A stretch of DNA of 64,000 bases from Sulfurimonas sp. (GTDB lineage Bacteria > Campylobacterota > Campylobacteria > Campylobacterales > Sulfurimonadaceae). This document shows positions 1 through 7,359 of the stretch, in pieces (the first letter of the stretch is position 1; each line of letters begins with the position of its first letter). The notes beneath the pieces are model-generated. The model did not search any database. It was not told the DNA's origin and saw only the letters and a program-made list of their open reading frames with translations. The stretch lies in the NCBI RefSeq assembly GCF_029027585.1, contig NZ_CP093397.1, positions 2,407,405 to 2,471,404 of the forward strand. Direction: 5' to 3'. The translations under genes were made by a program, and so were the position numbers.

Positions 1-1099
1 GAAATTTAATCTCAATTCTTCTAGAAGCGTCTTTGTCTTCTTTTTTATTTTTTGTAAGAATAGGTTGTGCAAATGAACGACCACTTGCGCTTAAATATTT
101 TTTGAAAAGTTTTCTATTTTTAGGATACTGTTTATATAAAAAACGCATAACTGCCAAAGCTCTTTGTTGAGATAAATCAAGGTTGTAAAGGTATGAGCCA
201 TCAGAGTTTGTATGTCCCTCTATCGTTATCAAGTCAATATAACGACGCATTTTAGCGTCATTTAGCAGTACATCTATATAACGACCTAATATACGACTAA
301 GCTCTTTTTTAGCACCTATTTTTAGTTCTGATTTTCCTTGATTAAAAAGAATATTTGAGCTAAAAGATAAGGCTCCTGTTTGGGGGTTTATTTGGATAGA
401 ATCACCTAGTTTTCTCTTAAGTCTTCTAACTACAGAAATTTTTATACCTGTTAAGTTTTTAATTTTAATTTTAGTTATATTTAAATCTTCAACAACTCTT
501 TGATAATCTCTTGCTTTTAGAAGTAGGGCTTTTTCAAGTTGAGCTATCTCTTCATCTTTTATTTGTATAAAACTACTATCTAGTTCATGTCTAATATTTG
601 CATTTTTAGCATAAGTCTTAAGACTTGAAACTTCTTTATTAAGTATATTTATCTTAAATCCCAACATATCTGCATCTTCTTCACTTGCAAGTAGTAACTC
701 TTTTAAAGACTGCATCTCTTTGTCATTTAGTGATAGTTTTGAAGCTTTTGTTTCTATGTTTAAATTTAAAAATGATATATCATCTTTTAATTCACTTGTT
801 TCACTCTCCAGCCTACTTATCATAAGACTTAATTTCATGTTTTTTTCTCTTGAAGCGCGGAGTTTTTTTACAAGTTCACGAAGTTTACTTTTTTTATCAA
901 AAAGTTCAGACTCACTCATTTGTAAAGCACTTTTCTCTTTTTGCAGGTTTATACGAATGGTTTCTAAGTCACTTTGCATAAGTAATGTTTTTACTACTAT
1001 CGCACCAACAACGAGTATGAAAACAAAAAGAAGACCAGCCATTAAGTCAGCATAAGACACCCAAAAGTTCTGATTTTCTTCTTTATTTTGCTTTAACAT
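1..1099 (-). CDS. MotB/OmpA-like stator or peptidoglycan-anchor protein (3' end cut by window)
   Basis: I read 366 codons from an ATG at 1099 down to the window edge. The N-terminus carries one membrane helix containing VSYADLMAGLLFVFILVVG, with the acidic residue placed as the ion-binding Asp in MotB-type stators. Roughly residues 35-215 are Lys/Glu/Leu-rich coiled coil. The last ~130 residues look like an OmpA/MotB peptidoglycan-binding domain (ITIEGHTNSDGS, then LSQQRALAVMRFL and ASRRIEIKF), so only a short tail is missing. The gene starts 6 bp after the MotA-like gene, so the two probably form one ion channel. The coiled coil is longer than in flagellar MotB, and no flagellar gene lies nearby. 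ZorB-like or another MotB-type family is possible; the exact role is unknown. Confidence 0.85.
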   Translation of the reverse strand, partial: MLKQNKEENQNFWVSYADLMAGLLFVFILVVGAIVVKTLLMQSDLETIRINLQKEKSALQMSESELFDKKSKLRELVKKLRASREKNMKLSLMISRLESETSELKDDISFLNLNIETKASKLSLNDKEMQSLKELLLASEEDADMLGFKINILNKEVSSLKTYAKNANIRHELDSSFIQIKDEEIAQLEKALLLKARDYQRVVEDLNITKIKIKNLTGIKISVVRRLKRKLGDSIQINPQTGALSFSSNILFNQGKSELKIGAKKELSRILGRYIDVLLNDAKMRRYIDLITIEGHTNSDGSYLYNLDLSQQRALAVMRFLYKQYPKNRKLFKKYLSASGRSFAQPILTKNKKEDKDASRRIEIKF

Positions 1100-1105
1100 A
1101 AGATT

Positions 1106-2194
1106 TTATTTATTCATATTTGAGAAAGCTTCATTTAGTTTACTACTATTTTCACTTAATATTTCAGCAATCATAACGGCACGGGAAAATTCAGCTGAAA
1201 GCGAATTGTGCGCTTTGTCTAAGGTGTTATGTTGAGCATTGATATTTGATGAAAAATTTTCAAATTTTTGGATTGTTTTATCAAAAATAGATGCCAAATC
1301 TTTTTGCTTTGAAGCAATATTACTAACCATGTCGGCGCTCTCTTGTAAAATTTTTGACACTTTGAGAGTAGCTTTTTGTTCTTGGTCTATGATTTGTTCA
1401 AATATATTCATTCTTTGAGCAAGTGCTTGGTTAAGGTTTTCAACAAAAGCACCAGATGCAAAGGTATCAAAAACACTATTTAATTTTTCAAAGTTTTCCA
1501 TACTCTTCTTGAAGTATGTTTGCTCAATCTCTTCTTTTTGCCAAAAATATTCACTTGTTGCTTCTTTTATAAGATTTGCATCTTTTTGAAAACGACTCAT
1601 TCCTGTTTTTTCAAAAAATATCCACCAAATAGATAAAAATATACCATAAATAGAAACATAAAAAGCTGTACCAACTCCTCCCAAAAGTTTTGAAATTTCT
1701 TCTTCAAGAACTTGTGAGGTTTGTGAAGAAAAGTCAGGCATTGAGATTGCAATACTAATAAAAGTACCTAAAATACCCAAAGTTGGAAATATGCCAGCAG
1801 CAATTGAAGAAAAATTTTCATTTCTCATTTTTTTTGCTTCTTGGCTTAAAAAATCTTCTAAAGAAGCATTTGCTTTTTCAATACCTGCAATAAATAGAAG
1901 GTTCTTGTTTATAAAAACAACTAAATTACTTTTAACTTCATCAAAATTTTTTCTAAGTTTACAAGAAGCATAATAAGCATTATGTCTTACGAAAAATAGA
2001 TAAATGACAAAAATAGCACCAAGCATTAAAATACTGTGTATCTCAACACGAAAATTTATGAGTTTTAGATAACCTGCTAGAGCAAATGCTAAAAGAAAAA
2101 TAGGTACCGAAAGTAACCATAAAAACCTAAAAGAACAATCTCGTCCTTTACCTAAAACTACTGACAGTTGATTAAACTCTTCTATATCTTGCAT
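1106..2194 (-). CDS. MotA/TolQ/ExbB-family proton channel protein
   Basis: A 362-residue inner-membrane protein. Two hydrophobic segments lie near residues 22-70. A conserved MotA/TolQ/ExbB core follows at about 130-200, with IFPTLGILGTFISIAISMP and then GGVGTAFYVSIYGIFLS. A cytoplasmic tail of about 160 residues is predicted coiled coil. Its ATG directly abuts the TAG of the preceding secreted-protein gene (TAGATG), and the OmpA/MotB-like gene follows 6 bp later, so it is the channel half of a two-component ion-driven machine. The tail is too long for ExbB or TolQ and the protein is not a flagellar MotA. The architecture resembles ZorA, but no ZorC, ZorD or ZorE is visible on the upstream side. 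The family is clear; the function is open. Confidence 0.82.
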   Translation of the reverse strand: MQDIEEFNQLSVVLGKGRDCSFRFLWLLSVPIFLLAFALAGYLKLINFRVEIHSILMLGAIFVIYLFFVRHNAYYASCKLRKNFDEVKSNLVVFINKNLLFIAGIEKANASLEDFLSQEAKKMRNENFSSIAAGIFPTLGILGTFISIAISMPDFSSQTSQVLEEEISKLLGGVGTAFYVSIYGIFLSIWWIFFEKTGMSRFQKDANLIKEATSEYFWQKEEIEQTYFKKSMENFEKLNSVFDTFASGAFVENLNQALAQRMNIFEQIIDQEQKATLKVSKILQESADMVSNIASKQKDLASIFDKTIQKFENFSSNINAQHNTLDKAHNSLSAEFSRAVMIAEILSENSSKLNEAFSNMNK

Positions 2195-3229
2195 CTAGCG
2201 AAACACCTTGTCACAATCTTTTTGAATAGCCCCTGGAATAGTAGCAATTGTCATAAACTCCGACATTGAAAGGTTTGGATACATTATTGCTATATAGTAT
2301 TTTGGTGCAAGTATTTTAGCTACATTATCTTCTATGAGAATAGGATAAGGTAGCAGTTCACTATTTTGATAACCAGTTTTTTTAACAAACTTGCTTGTTC
2401 TTCTTGATAGTTTAACACCAATGACAACTGAGCCATTATCTAAATGATGTTCATAGATAATTTTTTTTGATTTTCGAGCTTTTTTTAGAAGTTTTTTATT
2501 TTCACCAATTGCTACTTTAATCATATCTTGATAATGTGGCATATTTTGCATAAATTGGTATCTATTTAGTCTTGCAAATTTTACAATATCTTTTGAGTCT
2601 TTTAAATCACTAAAGATAGAGTGTAAATCTTTTAATGTTTTTTTAGTCACTTTTTCATCATAATTATCTTGCATAAAGGCTTTGTTGACATATAAAGGAT
2701 TTAAGATGCTGATTTGAGAATTCTTCTTATCTATTAGAAGTCTAATAGAACCAGAAAAACCTCTTTTAGTCTTTGAAGCCATCTTTGTTAGTTCGTCGTT
2801 TGTAAAAATCATGGATATATAATTTGCTTTTTTATCAACTTTATATTCACCAAGGATTTTAAAACCAGCACTTTGTAGTCTTTGTGTAAGTTCTTCTTTT
2901 GTAATGATTGAGGTCTGTAAATATGCACTAACTCTAGAGTTTTTTACTTCGCCTGCTTTAGTATTTTTTATAGTTGTATTACTCGTTTGTTTGTAATAGT
3001 TTGGAGGAACTCTTTTACTACCGCCAATAGCACTAGTCTTTGTAGTATTAGTTGTTTTGTTTACTTGTTGTGAGTTTTGTATCACAATGACAGAAGGAAC
3101 TTTTGCTTGAACCTTTGGTGCTCTTGGCACATCAATTATGATAGTTTTGTTCTGAGTAGCATATAAATTTGACATACTTAAAATAGAAAAAAGTGTTATG
3201 CATAAAACTTTAAAGAAGTTAGTTTTCAT
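2195..3229 (-). CDS. Secreted basic protein, possibly DUF302-like, in the MotAB-like cluster
   Basis: A 344-residue protein with a clear signal peptide (residues 1-24, ending NLYA). A Thr/Asn/Lys-rich low-complexity linker covers about 25-100. A globular part begins near 104, where ITKEELTQRLQSAGFKILGE and the later ISILNPLYVN resemble the DUF302 fold; I hold this assignment weakly. The C-terminal half is lysine-rich (KKLLKKARKSKK) and probably faces periplasm or envelope. It directly abuts the MotA-like gene and is probably translationally coupled to it, so I infer a periplasmic partner of the channel. No catalytic motif is visible. Confidence 0.7.
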   Translation of the reverse strand: MKTNFFKVLCITLFSILSMSNLYATQNKTIIIDVPRAPKVQAKVPSVIVIQNSQQVNKTTNTTKTSAIGGSKRVPPNYYKQTSNTTIKNTKAGEVKNSRVSAYLQTSIITKEELTQRLQSAGFKILGEYKVDKKANYISMIFTNDELTKMASKTKRGFSGSIRLLIDKKNSQISILNPLYVNKAFMQDNYDEKVTKKTLKDLHSIFSDLKDSKDIVKFARLNRYQFMQNMPHYQDMIKVAIGENKKLLKKARKSKKIIYEHHLDNGSVVIGVKLSRRTSKFVKKTGYQNSELLPYPILIEDNVAKILAPKYYIAIMYPNLSMSEFMTIATIPGAIQKDCDKVFR

Positions 3230-3280
3230 GGTATTCCTAATGCTGTAGGGAGCTAGATGCTCCCTAGATTTAAATAAGGT

Positions 3281-4165
3281 CTATTTTTTAGAAGCTTTAT
3301 ATTTTTTATACTCTTCATACTCTTTATCAGTTAACGAATGAGTAGCATCGTTTGCATTTTCTGTTGCACTAATTGTTGATTTGCGAGTATCATTTGAGAT
3401 AGTTTTCGTAGAATCATTTGCATTTTCTGTTGCACTAACTGATGATTTACGAGTATCATTTGAGATAGTCTTAGTAGAATCATTGAAGTTAGAAGAAGTT
3501 GTCTCTGTTGAATTTTTGATATCTCCAGATACAGTTTTAGTAGAATCATTGAAGTTATTAGAAGTTGTTTTAGTAGAATCATTCAAATTGTTTGAAGTAG
3601 TCTTAGTAGAGTCATTCAAGTTATTTGATGTAGTTTCTGTTGAACTTTTAAGGTCACCTGAAACAGTTTTAGTAGAGTCATTCAAATTGTTTGATGTAGT
3701 TTTAGTTGCATCATTTACATCATGAGAAACTGCTATAGTAGAATCTTTAAAATCTTTTGTAGCCATAGTTGAGCTATCTTTAAAGTCACGACTTGTATTA
3801 GAGATACTATCTTTAGAATCTTCTGCTAACTCTATTGTGCTATCACGAACATCACGACTTACACTTGTGGTAGAAACCTCTCCACTTTTAACTGTTGCAA
3901 TTTCACTAGTCTTCAGATCATCAGATGCTTTTACAGCAGTATCACGAGCGTCATGTCCTAAAGAAGTGACAGTTCTCTCACCGCTTTTACTTACTTCAAC
4001 TCCACCATCTTTCATAGAATCTGCTGTATCACGAGCATCATGACTCATAGTTGTAGTTGCGTCTTTCATGTCTTTAAACATATCACCAAAACTAAAATCA
4101 CCAGCTGACACTGTTGAAGTTAATAGACTTAATACTATAGTACTCATTAGAATTATTTTTTTCAT
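3281..4165 (-). CDS. Secreted hendecad (11-residue) repeat protein, LEA-like
   Basis: A 294-residue protein with a signal peptide (cleavage near STVSA, residue 21). Residues 72-280 form 19 consecutive 11-residue units without interruption, with consensus close to (D/N)-x-N-D-S-T-K-T-x-S-(N/G). An 11-residue period suits a straight amphipathic 11/3 helix, as in group 3 LEA proteins, here Ser/Thr/Asp/Lys-rich with almost no aromatics. The C-terminus is charged (YEEYKKYKASKK). It precedes the secreted-protein/MotA/MotB genes by 51 bp on the same strand and may share their transcript. I recognise no named family; function unknown, perhaps envelope or desiccation-type protection or a structural rod. 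Confidence 0.75.
   Translation of the reverse strand: MKKIILMSTIVLSLLTSTVSAGDFSFGDMFKDMKDATTTMSHDARDTADSMKDGGVEVSKSGERTVTSLGHDARDTAVKASDDLKTSEIATVKSGEVSTTSVSRDVRDSTIELAEDSKDSISNTSRDFKDSSTMATKDFKDSTIAVSHDVNDATKTTSNNLNDSTKTVSGDLKSSTETTSNNLNDSTKTTSNNLNDSTKTTSNNFNDSTKTVSGDIKNSTETTSSNFNDSTKTISNDTRKSSVSATENANDSTKTISNDTRKSTISATENANDATHSLTDKEYEEYKKYKASKK
3326..3853 (-). repeat. Tandem 33-bp coding repeats (16 units)
   Basis: These bases encode residues 105-280 of the hendecad protein as sixteen uninterrupted 33-bp units. The central units, about 3485-3720, are nearly identical at the DNA level. Such an array can gain or lose units by recombination without breaking frame. The low complexity also opens long spurious frames on both strands here, which I do not regard as genes. 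Confidence 0.8.
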
Positions 4166-4434
4166 TTATTCCCCTTGATTTTCACTGCATATCATTAGCC
4201 TTTTTGCCACAGCAAAATGTGATAAAAGTGTGTTATGTCATAACTATATCCCGTAAAAGCTAAAGTGTAACTTAAATTCACATTATAATATTTTATAGAA
4301 AAATAAGAAATTTTAGCTCTAAAACCTATTGTAAAGCCCAATAATACTGGACTATAAGTAAATACTATACTATCTATACTATGTGATTATAACCTTCATT
4401 TAAACCCGTTACTTGTGATGTTACAAGCTATATT

Positions 4435-4456
4435 AATGTGACAAAAATGTGACAAA
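4435..4456 (+). promoter_or_regulatory. Tandem 11-bp direct repeats, candidate activator site
   Basis: Two exact copies of AATGTGACAAA lie back to back at 4435-4445 and 4446-4456. One helical turn per copy is the arrangement used by OmpR/PhoB-type response regulators. The pair ends about 50 bp upstream of the -10 candidate at 4507 of the cytochrome/RND operon, a position suited to activation. No regulator gene is adjacent. Confidence 0.5.
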
Positions 4457-4506
4457 ATTAAATTTATAAATTTATGATTAAGTGTTACAAAAGTAAATAT
4501 TTTAGT

Positions 4507-4512
4507 TATACT
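4507..4512 (+). promoter_or_regulatory. Candidate -10 (TATACT) for the cytochrome/RND operon
   Basis: TATACT lies 40 bp upstream of the GTG start at 4553. A start site near 4519 would give a leader of about 34 nt with AAGG at 4541. There is no clear -35, as is usual in Campylobacterota. Confidence 0.4.
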
Positions 4513-4552
4513 ATTCACCAATAGATAACAAATTTTTAACAAGGTTATATAA

Positions 4553-4960
4553 GTGAAAAAAACATTAGCAACTTTATTATTAAGTACGGCACTTTTTTCT
4601 GGTGTTTATACGAAGCAAGATCGCATAAAAGATATGCAAGTTATGGCAGAAGCAATGACAACTATTGGAACTGGTTTTTTTTATAATAATAATGATATAG
4701 TTCAAAATGGTGCTTTAGCACTCTCAGATGCTATAAGAAGAGTTCAGCCACCATTGCAAGAACTAGAAGAAAAAGACCCAATGACTAGATATATGAATAA
4801 TAAAATAATATTTAGCAATAAAATAGTTAAAACTATTGATAAAAAGGCAAAGATTATTATCCAAAGATTTGCTACTGGTGATGTTCAAGCTGCAACTCAA
4901 GCATATACAAAGATAATGAAGCAATGTATGAAGTGTCATCACGAAATTCGTCAATGGTGA
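4553..4960 (+). CDS. Cytochrome c'-like periplasmic monohaem protein
   Basis: A 135-residue protein starting at GTG, with AAGG eight bases upstream. The short hydrophobic N-terminus (TLATLLLSTALFSGV) acts as export signal. The body is predicted helical and ends in CMKCHHEIRQW, a single CxxCH haem-binding site close to the C-terminus. That placement and length are typical of cytochrome c' (Cytochrom_C_2, four-helix bundle), not class I cytochromes. It lies 4 bp upstream of a membrane fusion protein gene in an RND efflux operon. This suggests a haem-based sensor, scavenger or periplasmic accessory of the pump rather than a simple electron carrier; that is inference. Distal haem-pocket residues cannot be judged. 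Confidence 0.75.
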   Translation: MKKTLATLLLSTALFSGVYTKQDRIKDMQVMAEAMTTIGTGFFYNNNDIVQNGALALSDAIRRVQPPLQELEEKDPMTRYMNNKIIFSNKIVKTIDKKAKIIIQRFATGDVQAATQAYTKIMKQCMKCHHEIRQW

Positions 4961-4964
4961 TATA

Positions 4965-5777
4965 TTGAAAAATATTTTTTTAACAATTTTTATTTTATTA
5001 AGCATTGATGTTTTGGCATTTGAGTTGCCAATAACAGGAACTGTCGTGTCTTACAATCAAAAAATGGTTGGAGCAAGGTATATGGGTTATATAAAAAACA
5101 TATATTTTGACATTGGAGATAGGGTAGAGAGAGAAGATACTCTTTTTGAAATGGAATCTGCCGAGTTTGATATCTTAAAATCTCAAGCAGATTTGGCTCT
5201 TGAACAAGCAAATTCCATTGTAAATATGTATAAGACTCGTATGGACTCTATCAACAGAGAGAGAAAAGCACTAAAAAAACAAGGTATGTTCAACCCAGAG
5301 GATATGCAAAATCTTGATATAACAGCCGATAATGTTTCAGCAGGACTAGCGTCTGCCCAAGTTCTAGTGAAAAATGCTGCTTCAAAAATAAAACAAGTTG
5401 CAACTGTTACAGGTTACTTAGAGATAAAGGCACCAAACAGTGGTATCATAGTTGAAAAAAGAATCCGAGTTGGAGATTTAGTCTCACCAGGTATGCTTGG
5501 TATGATAATTGTTGATTTAGAGCATTTACAAATTGAAGGCGAAGTTGCAGAATCAGATTTAAAATATGTAAACAAGTATCAAAAAGTAAAAATAGAAATC
5601 CCTTCTATTAGCTATCGAGATACAGGTTATATCAAATCAGTAGTACCTAGTGCAAATCCAATGGCACACACATTTAAAATAATTATAAATTTCAAAAAGA
5701 AGAGTGAAAAAATATTTCCTGGAATGTATGCAAAAATTCTCATCAAAATAGATGATAAATATTATACAAGAGATTAG
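4965..5777 (+). CDS. RND efflux periplasmic adaptor (membrane fusion protein)
   Basis: A 270-residue protein starting at TTG, 4 bp after the cytochrome c'-like gene. A signal peptide (to about residue 19, IDVLA) precedes a split lipoyl/barrel-sandwich domain (TGTVVSYNQKMVGARYMGYI and IKAPNSGIIVEKRIRVGD), a short helical hairpin at about 65-130, and a beta-barrel domain (LEHLQIEGEVAESDLKYV). It lacks the lipobox Cys seen in the second adaptor of this window and is short for the family. It should link the split RND permease encoded 4 bp downstream to an outer-membrane TolC-like channel; no such gene is in this operon. Confidence 0.85.
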   Translation: MKNIFLTIFILLSIDVLAFELPITGTVVSYNQKMVGARYMGYIKNIYFDIGDRVEREDTLFEMESAEFDILKSQADLALEQANSIVNMYKTRMDSINRERKALKKQGMFNPEDMQNLDITADNVSAGLASAQVLVKNAASKIKQVATVTGYLEIKAPNSGIIVEKRIRVGDLVSPGMLGMIIVDLEHLQIEGEVAESDLKYVNKYQKVKIEIPSISYRDTGYIKSVVPSANPMAHTFKIIINFKKKSEKIFPGMYAKILIKIDDKYYTRD

Positions 5778-5781
5778 ATAA

Positions 5782-7359
5782 ATGTCTGAGGCTTATAAAA
5801 GTAAAAATATAGCTGGATATTTAGCCCAAGCATTTTTAAACAATCCCCTTACTATGGTTTTTGCAATCTCCATCATTCTTCTTGGTTATATCACTTTAAA
5901 TATTGCACCAAGAGAAGAAGACCCTCAGATAGAGGTCAGTGGTGGTTCAATTATCATAATGATACCAGGGGCATCTCCAAAAGCGATAACAAATGTTGTT
6001 ATAAAACCACTTGAGAGAAGAATACGCGAGATTAAAGGGGTTGAGCATATTTACGGTACTGCGATGAATAATGTTGGTATGATAAATGTACAATATTTTA
6101 TAGGCGAAGATAGAGAATCCTCAAATCTTAAACTATATGATAAAGTAATGCAAAATATGGATACCTTACCTAAGGGCATAGGAATGCCGTTAGTTAAACC
6201 TTTTGATATAGATATTGATATCCCTGTTGTAACAGTTGCTTTTTATCAAAAAGACTCAACCAAACCAAGCACTTTAAAGCAATATCACATAGTAAGAGAA
6301 GTTCAGCAAGAGATAAATGCATTAAATAATGTGTCTAAAAGCACTCTAAAAGGTATGCATAAGCCACAGTTTAATATAAAAGTAGATATAGACAAACTAT
6401 CTTCTTATCATCTATCTTTAGGTCAAATAGCGGCTTCTGTTAAAGCGATTGCAACAAATGCACCAAATATTAATGCCCCAACAAGCAATAATTCTATAAT
6501 TGTTTTTGGTGTTAAAAATGCAATAGAAGATATAGATGATTTAAAAGATTTAATAATTGCACAATATATGGGTTCTCCAATTTATCTTAAAAATGTTGCA
6601 AAGATTGAATATGGATATGATATACAACATTTTCAAAATTCTCTTATTTCACAAAGAGATAATAATAGCTCTTTTGATGAACCTGTCCAGCAAGTAACGC
6701 TAACTGTGTCAAAGTTAAAAGGTACAAATGCTGTTTATGTGGCTGAGGATGTTTTAGATTTACTAAATAAAAGAAGTGAATTTTTTAATCAAGAGGGCAT
6801 AGGATACATCATTACAAGAAACTATGGAGAGAGAGCAAATGAAGCTGTTGGTGAACTTATGCATCATCTTGTCATAACCATAGGAATTATTGGTCTTATT
6901 CTTATCCCGTTTCTTGGATGGAGAGAGTCTTTAGTTGTGTCTATTGCAGTTCCTATGATTTTAGCTACAACACTTTTTATAGCTTATATGACAGACCAAA
7001 CTATAAATAGAATTACACTTTTTGCGTTTTTACTTAGTCTAGGGCTTATTGTAGATGATGCAATTATTGTTATAGAAAATATACATAGAAGAATGCACTT
7101 AAAAGAAACAAAAGATCATAGTTTTGATCGTATTATCGTTGAAGCAACAGATGAGATAGGACCTTCAACAAATATAGCAACAATAGCAATTATATTAACT
7201 ATGGTTCCTATGGGTTTTGTTGGTGGGATGATGGGGCAGTTTATGAAACCCATACCATTAAATGTGCCAGTTGCTTTGGCAGTTTCACTTTTTGTAGCTT
7301 ATGTATTTACTCCATTCTTAGCTAAAAAGATGATTAAGCGTGCAAAAGGAACGCACTAA
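5782..7359 (+). CDS. RND efflux permease, N-terminal half (TM1-TM6)
   Basis: A 525-residue protein corresponding to the first half of an AcrB-type permease of about 1,050 residues. TM1 is at about 18-38. The PN1/PN2 porter and docking region follows to about 350 (EEDPQIEVSGGSIIIMIPGA; PLERRIREIKGVEHIYGTA). TM2-TM6 occupy the rest, with the TM4 proton-relay motif GLIVDDAIIVIENIHRRM carrying both Asp residues. Translation stops just after TM6 (PFLAKKMIKRAKGTH) in a TAATG overlap with the gene for the second half. The substrate cannot be read from the sequence; HAE-like drugs or HME-like metals are both possible. Confidence 0.88.
   Translation: MSEAYKSKNIAGYLAQAFLNNPLTMVFAISIILLGYITLNIAPREEDPQIEVSGGSIIIMIPGASPKAITNVVIKPLERRIREIKGVEHIYGTAMNNVGMINVQYFIGEDRESSNLKLYDKVMQNMDTLPKGIGMPLVKPFDIDIDIPVVTVAFYQKDSTKPSTLKQYHIVREVQQEINALNNVSKSTLKGMHKPQFNIKVDIDKLSSYHLSLGQIAASVKAIATNAPNINAPTSNNSIIVFGVKNAIEDIDDLKDLIIAQYMGSPIYLKNVAKIEYGYDIQHFQNSLISQRDNNSSFDEPVQQVTLTVSKLKGTNAVYVAEDVLDLLNKRSEFFNQEGIGYIITRNYGERANEAVGELMHHLVITIGIIGLILIPFLGWRESLVVSIAVPMILATTLFIAYMTDQTINRITLFAFLLSLGLIVDDAIIVIENIHRRMHLKETKDHSFDRIIVEATDEIGPSTNIATIAIILTMVPMGFVGGMMGQFMKPIPLNVPVALAVSLFVAYVFTPFLAKKMIKRAKGTH

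Larger units (their letters stand above)
4166..4552. other. 387-bp divergent intergenic regulatory region
   Basis: This AT-rich region separates the minus-strand repeat-protein gene from the plus-strand cytochrome/RND operon. It contains the palindrome GTTATG-T-CATAAC (4232-4244), a TATAAT at 4284-4289 that reads on both strands, an inverted repeat CTTGT-N6-ACAAG (4412-4427), tandem 11-bp boxes (4435-4456) and a TATACT -10 candidate at 4507. I see no ORF or RNA gene supported here. Confidence 0.6.

Noticed and set aside
1-2194. Zorya anti-phage system
   Set aside because: ZorA/ZorB-like architecture is present, but no ZorC, ZorD or ZorE lies on the visible side, the ZorA tail is short, and the partner is a secreted protein. 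It cannot be excluded until the sequence left of position 1 is seen.
3331-3725. Long open frames on both strands inside the repeat gene (3331-3582 minus, 3381-3725 plus)
   Set aside because: They arise from the 33-bp repeats of the real gene, lack ribosome sites and give low-complexity Val/Glu or Leu/Met-rich proteins.
3326-3853. Regular repeats that could suggest a CRISPR array
   Set aside because: Units are contiguous 33-bp coding repeats with no unique spacers and no cas genes nearby.
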